From positions 1 through 26,078 of the IMG/VR virus record IMGVR_UViG_3300047195_000574: 26,078 nt of DNA; one strand, given 5' to 3'. Numbering within the stretch: position 1 is the first letter of the stretch; each line of letters starts with the position of its first letter. The notes under the pieces were generated by a model. It had not been told where the DNA came from, searched no databases, and saw only the letters and a list, made by a program, of their open reading frames with translations. Made by a program: the position numbers and the translations under genes. Below, piece by piece: positions 7,579-15,261 of the stretch. This stretch comes from a virus.

Positions 7579-7616
7579 CCCCCGCGTTAGTTTTGCACCT
7601 TGCAAAACTGCGGGGG
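7579..7616 (+). repeat. Palindromic element, copy 1 (before capsid gene)
   Basis: Inner arms AGTTTTGCA (7589-7597) and TGCAAAACT (7601-7609) pair perfectly over a 3-nt loop; outer arms CCCCCGC (7579-7585) and GCGGGGG (7610-7616) also pair perfectly, with a 3-nt bulge GTT. It lies in the gap between scaffold and capsid genes, immediately before the capsid ribosome site. The same architecture recurs at 10264 and 21253, so it is a dispersed element and not just a local hairpin. No T-run follows it. Confidence 0.85.
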
Positions 7617-7619
7617 GAA

Positions 7620-7625
7620 AAGGAG
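7620..7625 (+). promoter_or_regulatory. Ribosome binding site fixing the capsid start
   Basis: AAGGAG lies six bases before ATG 7632. It rules out the upstream in-frame start at 7593, whose first codons fall inside the palindromic element. The strong site sits three bases after the hairpin, which may influence its accessibility and suits a highly expressed capsid gene. Confidence 0.85.
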
Positions 7626-7631
7626 TTTATC

Positions 7632-8798
7632 ATGACTGCAACAGCGTGGGGGACTAATGACCCCAGAACACAAAAAACGTGGCTTCAACAGTATTTTGAT
7701 TATGCGATAAAGTCGCTGATGCTCAGCGGTATGATGGGGACTGGTCCTGACCAGCCCTTCCAAATCGTCGATAAAATAACAGACGAACGCAAGAAAGGCG
7801 ACAAGGTCGGCCTCGAGCTGGAAATCCCGTTGTCCGGGGTGGGCCAGGGCGACGGCGGTCGAGTGACCGACCACGAAGAGGCGATGGTCATTCAGAACAT
7901 GGAAGTAGTTATCCATGAAAGAATGCACGGAGTCGTCTCGGATGGCAAGCTCAGTGAGAAGAGGACGGCGACGAACTTCCGCGAGCTGGCGATGAGGCAG
8001 TTGAAGGTATGGTCGAAGAACGTCGCGCAGGAGCCGGACCTGATAGCTGCCCTGTTCGGACTCTACAACGCAAGCGGGATCGCAACCGTGAATGAGGTCC
8101 TGCCTTCGGCCAACCGTATTGTTTACGGGGGCCAGAGTGTAGCCGGGGCAGTTTCGGCGGCGACAATGACGAGCGACGCGCTTTTGAGTGCCGAGACGGC
8201 GGCGAGCACACTGTGCGGCCTGCAGTTCCTATCGGTTATCAAACGCAAGGCGATGTTAGCGACGCCGAGAATCAGGCCTCTAAACGTCAACGGGATGGAT
8301 TGTTACAGGGTACTCATCCACCCGTATCAGAAAAAGGCCATTGTGCAGAGCACCGGTGAGCAGGCGTTTATAAAGATGCTCACAGAAGCCGAGCAAAAGG
8401 GAAAGGGCAATCCGGTACTTTCAGGCGGGCCGTTCTTCTATGATGGTATGTTCATCCAGGAATACGACCGTTGCCCGATAAGGACCGGAGCCGGTGGCAC
8501 AACGCCTTCTGAGGGGTTCTGGCTCAATGCAGGCAGGACGGCGACTACAGATCCTGTTGCAAACACAAGGACGGTGGCGGCGGGCATGTTGCTCGGTTGC
8601 CAGGCGGTAGTGTTGGTCCCAGGCGCAAAGCCGGAATGGGTCGAGGACTGGGTTGACGGCAATATACCGTGGGCAAAGGCACACCTGATGTACGCAACCA
8701 AGAAAGTCCAGTTCAATGCGTTCACTCCGCCCTCAACTAATGCCGCGCAGGAAGATTACGGCTGCATCCAGTTCCAAAACCAGGTGATTGTAGATTAG
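7632..8798 (+). CDS. Major capsid protein, N4-gp56 family
   Basis: A 388-residue protein forming the icosahedral shell. The N-terminus (TATAWGTNDPRTQKTW, then AIKSLMLSGMMGTGPDQPFQ) and the segment KKGDKVGLELEIPLSG followed by a GDG motif and a DHEEAMV segment match the N4-gp56/DUF4043 capsid group, which has an HK97-like fold. Further on, FRELAMRQLKVWSKN and a C-terminal region with LVPGAKPEWVEDW fit the same family, and the length is typical. The start is set by the AAGGAG at 7620. A strong terminator follows 20 bases after the stop. I see no domain insertion or truncation. Confidence 0.93.
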   Translation: MTATAWGTNDPRTQKTWLQQYFDYAIKSLMLSGMMGTGPDQPFQIVDKITDERKKGDKVGLELEIPLSGVGQGDGGRVTDHEEAMVIQNMEVVIHERMHGVVSDGKLSEKRTATNFRELAMRQLKVWSKNVAQEPDLIAALFGLYNASGIATVNEVLPSANRIVYGGQSVAGAVSAATMTSDALLSAETAASTLCGLQFLSVIKRKAMLATPRIRPLNVNGMDCYRVLIHPYQKKAIVQSTGEQAFIKMLTEAEQKGKGNPVLSGGPFFYDGMFIQEYDRCPIRTGAGGTTPSEGFWLNAGRTATTDPVANTRTVAAGMLLGCQAVVLVPGAKPEWVEDWVDGNIPWAKAHLMYATKKVQFNAFTPPSTNAAQEDYGCIQFQNQVIVD

Positions 8799-8818
8799 CG
8801 TTAAGTGAAAATTCGAGC

Positions 8819-8848
8819 GGGCCGCCGTTCGTGCGGCGGCCCATTTTT
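8819..8848 (+). terminator. Intrinsic terminator after the capsid gene
   Basis: GGGCCGCCG (8819-8827) and CGGCGGCCC (8834-8842) form a perfect 9-bp GC stem with loop TTCGTG, followed by A and five T residues (8844-8848). It lies 20 bases after the capsid stop and probably lowers transcription of the downstream tail and fibre genes relative to capsid. Confidence 0.92.
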
Positions 8849-8889
8849 GAAGGTGAGAAAATTAAGGCAGTTCATAAGGAGAATTGAAA

Positions 8890-9609
8890 ATGAAACGTTT
8901 GATACTTTTAGTTGCGGCGGGCATATTACTTGCCTTTACGCAGGTTTTAACAGCGGAGCCGGTGAAGTATATCGTCGATATCGTTGATCTGTCTGGAAAT
9001 CCGTACCTGTCGGCGAGTTCGGTTACAATATACAGGCCCGGGACCTCCACGGCCGCTACAATATGGACGACGGAATCGATGGAAACGGCGATTACGAACC
9101 CGATTGTAACGGGACTGACGGATGGAAGTTTTGAGTTTTACGGCGATTACCCGTCTTACGATATCAAGGTCGAGAGCTCCGTGCATTCGGCCGTCGTTAC
9201 GAAATCCTCGTTTTACCCGACGAACCGGCGAATAATATACCCGGGTGCTGATTTCGGCCTTTACAAAACCGTGGAGATAGCCGACGCATGCGACACAATT
9301 CTATCGGCGGAAAGCGGTAAGACATTCATCTGCACGGGACTTACGGGCTATGGCTCTCCGACAAACCAGATAATGACTTTGCCGCCCTGCTCGGCCGGAT
9401 TGTGGTTCACATTTGTTGACGCCAACGCAACGGCAAATGCCGACCTAATTATCCAGTGCTATACAAGCGACACGATAAATGGAGGAACAGCCAGTAAGGC
9501 ATATACCTGCACGGGCGATGCCGTTAAACAGGCGGTTACTATAGTGGGTCAGAACGATACCGCCTGGCTGATTCTTTCGGAGAACGGGACCTGGGCAAAC
9601 GCTAACTAA
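8890..9609 (+). CDS. Exported protein in virion cluster, unknown function
   Basis: A 239-residue protein with a signal peptide (Lys-Arg then a hydrophobic run, likely cut after residues LTA near 22). ATG 8890 is preferred over TTG 8884 because AAGGAG at 8876-8881 is eight bases upstream of the ATG. The first 90 mature residues look like a small beta-sandwich of the type that carries phrases such as VDLSGNPYLSASSVTIY and GLTDGSFEFYGDYPSYDIKV, reminiscent of fibre or carboxypeptidase-regulatory-like domains. The second half contains a conserved-looking beta region with Cys and Gly. It lies between capsid and adaptor genes. The secretion signal on a gene in this position is odd. Confidence 0.75.
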   Translation: MKRLILLVAAGILLAFTQVLTAEPVKYIVDIVDLSGNPYLSASSVTIYRPGTSTAATIWTTESMETAITNPIVTGLTDGSFEFYGDYPSYDIKVESSVHSAVVTKSSFYPTNRRIIYPGADFGLYKTVEIADACDTILSAESGKTFICTGLTGYGSPTNQIMTLPPCSAGLWFTFVDANATANADLIIQCYTSDTINGGTASKAYTCTGDAVKQAVTIVGQNDTAWLILSENGTWANAN

Positions 9610-9618
9610 GGAGTCGCA

Positions 9619-10263
9619 ATGAGTATTGTAATCAGTGCCTTGATAACTGGTCTCAACGACGAGATATCGGCCGAGGAGAAAATCTCTGCACTATCAACGA
9701 AGATGGAAAGGGCAATCAAAAAGGCCCTGCGTTGGTCCTCGATGCAGGGCCGATGGTCATGCCTTCACAAGACGGATGCAAGCCAGTCGGTTACAGCGGG
9801 GACTCAAAACCTGACAAAGATGGCGGACTTTCACCTTTTGGACAATATCACATTAAACGACGGAACTTACGAAGGGCCGCCGCTTGAACCCCTGGAAGGA
9901 GGGTTTTATCAGTGGCTGACGAACCGGGAACATGAGACATCGAGCAGTTACGGCGAGCCGGTAAACAAGGTGGAACGCGGCAACAATATCTATCTTGAGC
10001 CGTTGCCGGACGGCGCATACACGGCATCGATAAACTACTGGTCGATTCATCAGACGTCAGACCTTGCATTAACGACGGTGCTTGCCTTCCCGGACGTTTT
10101 TGAGTCAGCCCTTGTTTATGCCGTCTGCGCTGCATATCTGGACACTACCGACAGGCACAACAAGGCGACCCTTTACTGGGCGAAGGCACTGGGAGAACTC
10201 GACGACTTGAGGGATGGGTTCGAGGATAAAAGGGAAAGTGTAATAAAATATCAGGATTTATGA
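9619..10263 (+). CDS. Head-tail adaptor-like connector protein
   Basis: A 214-residue protein probably joining portal to tail nozzle. The pattern of an N-terminal helical part (ISAEEKISALSTKMERAIKK), a Trp-rich segment near 38-46 (RWSSMQGRWS), a beta stretch with SVTAGTQNLT, IYLEPLPDGAYTASINYW near residue 125, and a C-terminal helical part with an ALVYAVCAAYLD segment is that of podovirus adaptor/gatekeeper proteins seen after capsid genes. AAGGAG lies ten bases before the ATG. The stop codon is directly followed by palindromic element copy 2. The role rests on pattern and position, not on a firm match. Confidence 0.7.
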   Translation: MSIVISALITGLNDEISAEEKISALSTKMERAIKKALRWSSMQGRWSCLHKTDASQSVTAGTQNLTKMADFHLLDNITLNDGTYEGPPLEPLEGGFYQWLTNREHETSSSYGEPVNKVERGNNIYLEPLPDGAYTASINYWSIHQTSDLALTTVLAFPDVFESALVYAVCAAYLDTTDRHNKATLYWAKALGELDDLRDGFEDKRESVIKYQDL

Positions 10264-10317
10264 CCCCCTTAGTTTTGCACTCCGTCCGAAGCGGACCTCG
10301 CAAAACTGACAAGGGGG
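10264..10317 (+). repeat. Palindromic element, copy 2
   Basis: Starts at the base after the adaptor stop. Outer arms CCCCCTT (10264-10270) and AAGGGGG (10311-10317) and inner arms AGTTTTGC (10271-10278) and GCAAAACT (10300-10307) pair perfectly, with a 3-nt bulge GAC before the 3' outer arm. The 21-nt apical region contains its own stem GTCCG/CGGAC (10284-10296). It has no T-run, so it is not an ordinary terminator. Confidence 0.87.
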
Positions 10318-10329
10318 CGAAAGGTAAAT

Positions 10330-11193
10330 ATGAAGAATTTAAGAATCTGGTGGGCGGCGGTTTTGACCGTGGTGGTTTTGATGTATGTTTTGGGCTGGAC
10401 GTACAGCTACAACGTAACTACACCCGCCGACTCGGAATCGCCGACCCTGGGCGCACAACGAATCAGGGAAGGAAAACTGGCCATGCAGGAGCGATTAGAC
10501 CGTGACATGTATTTTCCGGTCATATCGAGTGAGGTATCGAGTGAATACGCGGGCCTGCATCGATGGTTGACGTTCTACTGTCCTAATACAGCGCCTTCAT
10601 CACTGCCGGCGGGGCAAGGCCGTCTCCAGATACAAACGGTCGGGACAAACCCGGAATTGTTCTTTTATGATCAGAACGAGCAGGGTACGCAAATTACCTC
10701 GAACGCCCGGGTGAACTTAGGCGATGCCTCTATTGCAAACAATAACTGGCTTGTCTCTATAAACGCGGCGGGGACGGGGACCGCAAACCTCATCAAAGCA
10801 GATGTGAACGATAAGGCTGTACTGCCGGATGGCGCTTTAACGCTAACGAGCGCAGCTCCGACGGTTGATACCGGAATCGCCAATAAGAAATACGTCGATG
10901 ATGCGATAGTTGCAAGCGCCTATTCGGGTTATGGTGCATGGGATACTAATACAACTGGAGTTACATATACGGCAGGGGCCGATGGAACGGTCCATTGTTA
11001 TACAAACGGGCCGAACGCAGAACATTCCCTGCAGGGCGAGACACCTGTTGGTACGATAAGGGTTAAGCAAGTGACAGGAGCGGTATATGCCACTAATCCG
11101 GTTTTGGGTTTTTCGATGGACGTAAGAAAGGGTGATACTTGGAAAATTACCGTTACAAATGCTACGGCGACTGTTTACTGGCTGCCAAAATAA
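10330..11193 (+). CDS. Fibre-like protein with N-terminal membrane anchor
   Basis: A 287-residue protein. Residues 7-23 are a hydrophobic segment after MKNLRIWW, reading as a signal anchor or uncleaved signal peptide. Then comes TTPADSESPTLGAQRIREGK (about 31-50) and an ERLDRD segment, a pattern I know from phage fibre/virion attachment regions, and TGIANKKYVDDAI near 185-200, a motif frequent in tail fibre proteins. The rest is beta-rich with many Thr, Gly and Asn. AAAGGT precedes the ATG. Fibre attributes plus a membrane segment are unusual together; membrane-bound assembly, host-surface display or a mispredicted start are options. Confidence 0.7.
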   Translation: MKNLRIWWAAVLTVVVLMYVLGWTYSYNVTTPADSESPTLGAQRIREGKLAMQERLDRDMYFPVISSEVSSEYAGLHRWLTFYCPNTAPSSLPAGQGRLQIQTVGTNPELFFYDQNEQGTQITSNARVNLGDASIANNNWLVSINAAGTGTANLIKADVNDKAVLPDGALTLTSAAPTVDTGIANKKYVDDAIVASAYSGYGAWDTNTTGVTYTAGADGTVHCYTNGPNAEHSLQGETPVGTIRVKQVTGAVYATNPVLGFSMDVRKGDTWKITVTNATATVYWLPK

Positions 11194-13854
11194 ATGAAAC
11201 TTTCTGAAATATCGCGTTTAGCGGGCCTGGCGGAACGTGCTGAGGCGCAGGACATCAAGTGGGCGGGGATATTCTCGCCCGATTTCGGGGAGAGGGAGGA
11301 CATACCGAACATAATTCTGCCTGACGGATTCACCGCTGAAAACCGCAATGTTCTGCTTCTTAACGGTGTTATAGAGCGGATGAAGATGAGGCTGCCGGAG
11401 TTGTTAGAGGCGGAGTTTTCGACGGGAACGCTGACGGCCGTGAACGGAAGCGCAACATTGACCTCAAATGCGGCGGGGACGTGGGGGACCTCAGCGACAC
11501 ACAAGCCCTGCTGGGGCTCAGACCAGTGCGCAACCGGAGGCCGGACAATCAAGATATACGACGACGGCGGCTGGCACAGATACACAATTAAAAACGTTGC
11601 CGATACCGGAACGACACTCACTTTGACGCAGACCTACGCACAGACGGGAGGGGCGGGCCTGAACTATAAAATAAGTCCAATGTCTGCGGATTGGTGGCTG
11701 AAATTTGCCAACGAAGGCGATTATTTATTGGTGACTACGAAAAGTCATATCGAGCCGGGAACATCGGATTTTTCGATGACTGGAAGATGCAAATCAAGTC
11801 AGGCGGAAACCGTATTATTGGTTTTTGAATGGATAAAACCCGGGCCAACAACGCTTTGGATTTATTTTCAGATAAATAAAGCGTCCGAGGGAGGACAGGC
11901 GCATTTTGTAATGTCGGGTGCCGGCGGCGGTGCCAGCGTTAACGCAGGCCCTAATATACAAGACGGTCAGGAACACACAATAGGAGTAAGTTGTGACAGG
12001 GACGGTTACGCACGATTATACGTTGATGGCATTCAGGTCGGCATGGAAAACATGGCCAACCTATCAGCAGACAACTTTATCACGGCAACATACGGACCGG
12101 TCTTTTGCGTGCCGCCTTCAATCGGTTATTTGGACCAGGTGCGTTTTTATAAAGGGGTCATTTTGTCAGATGAACAAATGGCGGCGATTCACAATAACGG
12201 TGCGGGTATCAAAGTTATTTCGGCTGAGATTGCTGCATTATCGCCGGAGGCGGCCTTTTACGCGGAATTTGACGAGGGGACGGGCAACCCGGTCGGAAGA
12301 TACTATTCAGGGACTGCGTGGTCGGATTCGGCAATGACACTTGAGGGGAATACGGCATGGGAGTGGGGCGGGATTAGAAGGGGCACCGAAGTCGGCAAGG
12401 TAAAGACGCCGGATGGTTTCCCGATACTAAAGTATCATAGATTAGTCAAAACAACGGCGGGTGAAGAGTATCTGATGGTCTTTACGAAGGCGCACGCCTA
12501 TTTGTGGAGTACGGCCTGGTCGGCATTTATGTTGAAATTCACCTGTGCCTCGGACTGCGTGATGTGGCAGACGATTGACTTCAATAATCAGATAGTCGCC
12601 ACGAACAACGTCGATAAGATCCAGATCTGGGGTGCAACGGTTGGGAACGCCTTTGCGGCCCTGAGCAACGCGAGCGGCCTCAATGTCGGGGCGGGTGTTT
12701 ATCTGACCGCAGCGACGTATATGACGGAATACAAGGGCTATATTATTGTGGCTGACGTCGTAGTAGGGGGGACACACTACCCATTTTATATGTACTGGTG
12801 CACAAAGGACACTGAGACGGACTGGGACCAGACGGGGACGGGGGACGCCGGGGACGGAATTATAACGGGAGGCGGGCGATTCAGGGGATTTGGTAATTAT
12901 AGTGGTTTCCTGATTATAGCGAAAGAGACGCAGATGTACCATGCGTGGCTGGTAACAACATCGGAGGTCTTCGACCATGATATTGACTACGACAACGTGG
13001 GGTGCCTCGCTCCTGAGACGCTGATAAACGATAGGGAGGGACGATTATACTGGTTAGCCAGTGACTACACAATACGGGAATGGCGGGCGGGGATAATCTC
13101 ACAGGCGAAGGCCGTTACAGTCAAAAAAATCAATCCGCAATACGCGGAGCGTGCGAAGGCGGGCTTTATAGATATTTACAACCAGCTCAACTTTGCCCTG
13201 CCATTCGGTTCGGCGGCGACGGGAAATAACGTAATACTTACATTCGACCCGCCGATTTCCGGACTCGACATGTCTCAGGGCAAGTGGGGCGAGCTCGATA
13301 TCGATGTCTCGGCTTTTGGCGACTATACGAGGCAGACGGTTTATACCTGGTTGACATGGCCTTTTGTGAACTGGCCGGGTATTGGATGGAAGAGTTGGGA
13401 GGGTCCGGAAAACGTAATCGGATTTCCATTAGACCTCGCGGCTGATTTCGACGGCTATACCTACTGCCTTCACTCGGCTGAGACGGACAACGGTCTGGGA
13501 TACTCTGGTCACTTTGTTCTTTCAACTGATATGCTCATACAACAGGCATTAAAACGATACGGCAACGCCCTGGGCCAGTATAAAAAACTGTCGAAAATCA
13601 GGATTTTTCTCAAAAGACAGTTATCGGGCGACTTCACAGTAGAGGTCAAGAGAGACAACGAACAGAACTACCAGGTAGTCGGCAATGTCGATATGTTCGA
13701 TTCAGAGAACCGGGATGTCGTGGAAGGCGAGATTGACTGCGATAGTTGCGGCTTGACTTTGAGGGCGAAACACTACCTTGCAAAGTGCGGTGCCTCGAGC
13801 AGGTTTGAATTTCTCGGTATTATGTTCGGGTTCATACCGGCGGGGGCGAGATAA
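11194..13854 (+). CDS. Tail nozzle/hub-like protein with LamG-type domain
   Basis: An 886-residue protein, likely the tail tube end piece. The N-terminus (GIFSPDFGEREDIPNIILPD, AENRNVLLLNG, then RMKMRLPELLE) has the form of podovirus nozzle proteins, and the C-terminal 480 residues contain repeated beta-blade segments (WRAGIISQAKAVTVKKINPQ, WGELDIDVSAFGDY) as in gp10-type propellers. Residues about 185-340 are a laminin-G/concanavalin-like insert: HTIGVSCDRDGYARLYVDG, IGYLDQVRFYKG and LSDEQMAAIHNNG are classical LamG_3 features. Such a lectin-like insert may bind surface glycans; that is inference. The ATG follows the preceding stop directly, with no clear ribosome site. Confidence 0.78.
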   Translation: MKLSEISRLAGLAERAEAQDIKWAGIFSPDFGEREDIPNIILPDGFTAENRNVLLLNGVIERMKMRLPELLEAEFSTGTLTAVNGSATLTSNAAGTWGTSATHKPCWGSDQCATGGRTIKIYDDGGWHRYTIKNVADTGTTLTLTQTYAQTGGAGLNYKISPMSADWWLKFANEGDYLLVTTKSHIEPGTSDFSMTGRCKSSQAETVLLVFEWIKPGPTTLWIYFQINKASEGGQAHFVMSGAGGGASVNAGPNIQDGQEHTIGVSCDRDGYARLYVDGIQVGMENMANLSADNFITATYGPVFCVPPSIGYLDQVRFYKGVILSDEQMAAIHNNGAGIKVISAEIAALSPEAAFYAEFDEGTGNPVGRYYSGTAWSDSAMTLEGNTAWEWGGIRRGTEVGKVKTPDGFPILKYHRLVKTTAGEEYLMVFTKAHAYLWSTAWSAFMLKFTCASDCVMWQTIDFNNQIVATNNVDKIQIWGATVGNAFAALSNASGLNVGAGVYLTAATYMTEYKGYIIVADVVVGGTHYPFYMYWCTKDTETDWDQTGTGDAGDGIITGGGRFRGFGNYSGFLIIAKETQMYHAWLVTTSEVFDHDIDYDNVGCLAPETLINDREGRLYWLASDYTIREWRAGIISQAKAVTVKKINPQYAERAKAGFIDIYNQLNFALPFGSAATGNNVILTFDPPISGLDMSQGKWGELDIDVSAFGDYTRQTVYTWLTWPFVNWPGIGWKSWEGPENVIGFPLDLAADFDGYTYCLHSAETDNGLGYSGHFVLSTDMLIQQALKRYGNALGQYKKLSKIRIFLKRQLSGDFTVEVKRDNEQNYQVVGNVDMFDSENRDVVEGEIDCDSCGLTLRAKHYLAKCGASSRFEFLGIMFGFIPAGAR

Positions 13855-14471
13855 TGGCTATAAAACTGCCGAAAGGGTTTTTCAGTTTCACAGGGTTCGA
13901 TATAAGCCGTATCGATAATAAGAACAACATAAAAGGAATCTGGGACATTAAAGTTATTTTAAGAGAATTATTCGACGACCTTCAAAAACTAAGCGCCTAC
14001 CTGAACGCCGAAAGCGGGGGGATAGAGGGAGAAATCATATCGAACCATTCCGAACTTGAGGAACTTGATTACGCGAGCGCAGAACATACTGGCTTTGAGC
14101 CGACTGTTACAAAAGGTAATCTGACTGGAGTATCACCAATAACTGTAAGCGGCGGCACTGGTGCAGTCATAGGAAGCGGGGCAGAAATTTCATTCTCAGT
14201 CATTTCAAGTCCTGTTCATCTTGCTTACTGTGCGACAGCCGCTGGGCCTTTTAACACGATAAGCGCCTACCTTGATGTAGATGAAACTGGAGAGTTAATA
14301 ACTGTAAATTGCCTTATTGATAATATGCAAACACATCTCGATGAAGCAAAACCTCGTCTGCTCCAGCACATGCCGATTATAGTTGTCAAGATTTGTGAAG
14401 AGCCTTGTGAGACCTGGTACTGTCTCTGGGGATTTATCGATTCTTGTTTAGCTAATGTGACATGCATTTAA
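13854..14471 (+). CDS. Tail fibre-like protein, short
   Basis: A 205-residue protein starting in a TAATG overlap with the nozzle gene. The motif NHSELEELDYASAEHTGFEP near residues 64-83 is close to a recurrent phage tail-fibre phrase (H..L..LDYAS..HTGF), and the preceding 60 residues include an amphipathic helical attachment-type segment. The C-terminal third has six Cys and ends WYCLWGFIDSCLANVTCI, perhaps a disulfide-bonded tip. Tight coupling with the nozzle supports a tail role. The Cys-rich end resembles the next two proteins. Confidence 0.65.
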   Translation: MAIKLPKGFFSFTGFDISRIDNKNNIKGIWDIKVILRELFDDLQKLSAYLNAESGGIEGEIISNHSELEELDYASAEHTGFEPTVTKGNLTGVSPITVSGGTGAVIGSGAEISFSVISSPVHLAYCATAAGPFNTISAYLDVDETGELITVNCLIDNMQTHLDEAKPRLLQHMPIIVVKICEEPCETWYCLWGFIDSCLANVTCI

Positions 14472-14472
14472 T

Positions 14473-15027
14473 ATGGCGTACAAAATAGCTCTAACAAGTT
14501 CTGGTAAAGCAGCCGTAACGGCGAGCGGGAAACTCGCCTTGACCGTTCACAGATGTCCTGTTTGCGAAATAGGCGTAGAAGAACCGGAGTTTCTGAACGT
14601 CTATATAGCAGACCATCGACCTTGCTGGCCTGACTGTCACGAAATACCGCCTCCCACTCCGGAAGGCCCTTTCGCGTGCGTAAAGTCAACGGGGTCATTG
14701 AATGGAACTTATGTAGTTGAACATACAGGTTTTTGTATGTATTCGTCAGGAGTACTTGACTTAACATCGCCACTTACAGGAACATTCTGGTTTGATGTGA
14801 TAGATTGCTCAGGCGAACCTCATCTGTTTGTAGAATTTAACCAAATTAGGGTAGAACTTGAGTTCGGTTCGGAGTTTATAAAAGTCACGGTATTTGTCGG
14901 AGCAGGCTCGCTAAAATTATTTGAGGCACACATAGACAAAGACATTCCCTGGTGTATAGGGCCTAACATTTATACAGAATGCCCAATAAATTTTTATGGA
15001 TGGCATGGCGGAACTGCAAGGGTGTAA
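14473..15027 (+). CDS. Cys-rich hypothetical virion protein
   Basis: A 184-residue protein, no family recognised. The first 25 residues hold two similar units (SSGKAAVTASGKLALT), then CPVC, CWPDC, CVKS, several further Cys and a C-terminal CIGPNIYTECPINFYGWHGG. The central part is beta-rich (LEFGSEFIKVTVFVG). It follows the fibre-like gene by one base and precedes another Cys-rich gene by two bases, so the three probably form a unit, perhaps tail tip or receptor-binding parts with metal or disulfide cross-links. No ribosome site is clear. Confidence 0.6.
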   Translation: MAYKIALTSSGKAAVTASGKLALTVHRCPVCEIGVEEPEFLNVYIADHRPCWPDCHEIPPPTPEGPFACVKSTGSLNGTYVVEHTGFCMYSSGVLDLTSPLTGTFWFDVIDCSGEPHLFVEFNQIRVELEFGSEFIKVTVFVGAGSLKLFEAHIDKDIPWCIGPNIYTECPINFYGWHGGTARV

Positions 15028-15029
15028 TA

Positions 15030-15260
15030 ATGAACGACTATTGCGAAAAATTCACCGGCGGTTTTTGCACAAGAATAAATCTTTACTGCCCACGGTCTTA
15101 TTGTTTGAAGGAGTGTAAGGGCGAAGGAAAAATAAACGTGCCGAAGATTACGGCTTCAGGCCGAACAAGTGGCAACGGTTGTTGCGGCGGCAAAACAACA
15201 GAAGTTGACGATGCTCTTGAAAGAGATGCAATGATAGAATCGGGTCTAAAGGAGAGTTGA
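15030..15260 (+). CDS. Small Cys-rich protein (76 aa)
   Basis: A 76-residue protein. The start at 15030 is preferred to an in-frame ATG at 14979, because AAGGGTG lies nine bases upstream and the longer form would overlap the previous gene by 49 bases. It has eight Cys, arranged as YCEKFTGGFC, YCPRSYCLKEC and GCCGG, then an acidic C-terminal tail. The spacing could bind zinc or form disulfides. It lies two bases after the previous stop and one base before the next gene. Function unknown. Confidence 0.6.
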   Translation: MNDYCEKFTGGFCTRINLYCPRSYCLKECKGEGKINVPKITASGRTSGNGCCGGKTTEVDDALERDAMIESGLKES

Positions 15261-15261
15261 T

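Noticed and set aside
7593-7631. Upstream start of the capsid gene
   Set aside because: It falls inside the palindromic element, while AAGGAG at 7620 supports ATG 7632.
10264-10317. Palindrome copy 2 as a transcription terminator
   Set aside because: No T-run follows and genes continue directly downstream; the repeat family explanation fits better.
10260-10505. Overlapping 81-codon ORF across the palindrome and fibre gene start
   Set aside because: Starts in the adaptor stop, passes through the hairpin and gives low-complexity basic sequence; the 10330 frame has a hydrophobic anchor and fibre motifs.
12442-12978. 178-codon minus-strand ORF inside the nozzle gene
   Set aside because: Antisense of a clearly coding beta-rich region; no start signal and no recognisable protein features.
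14979-15029. Upstream start of the 76-residue Cys-rich gene
   Set aside because: Would overlap the previous gene by 49 bases; AAGGGTG favours ATG 15030.
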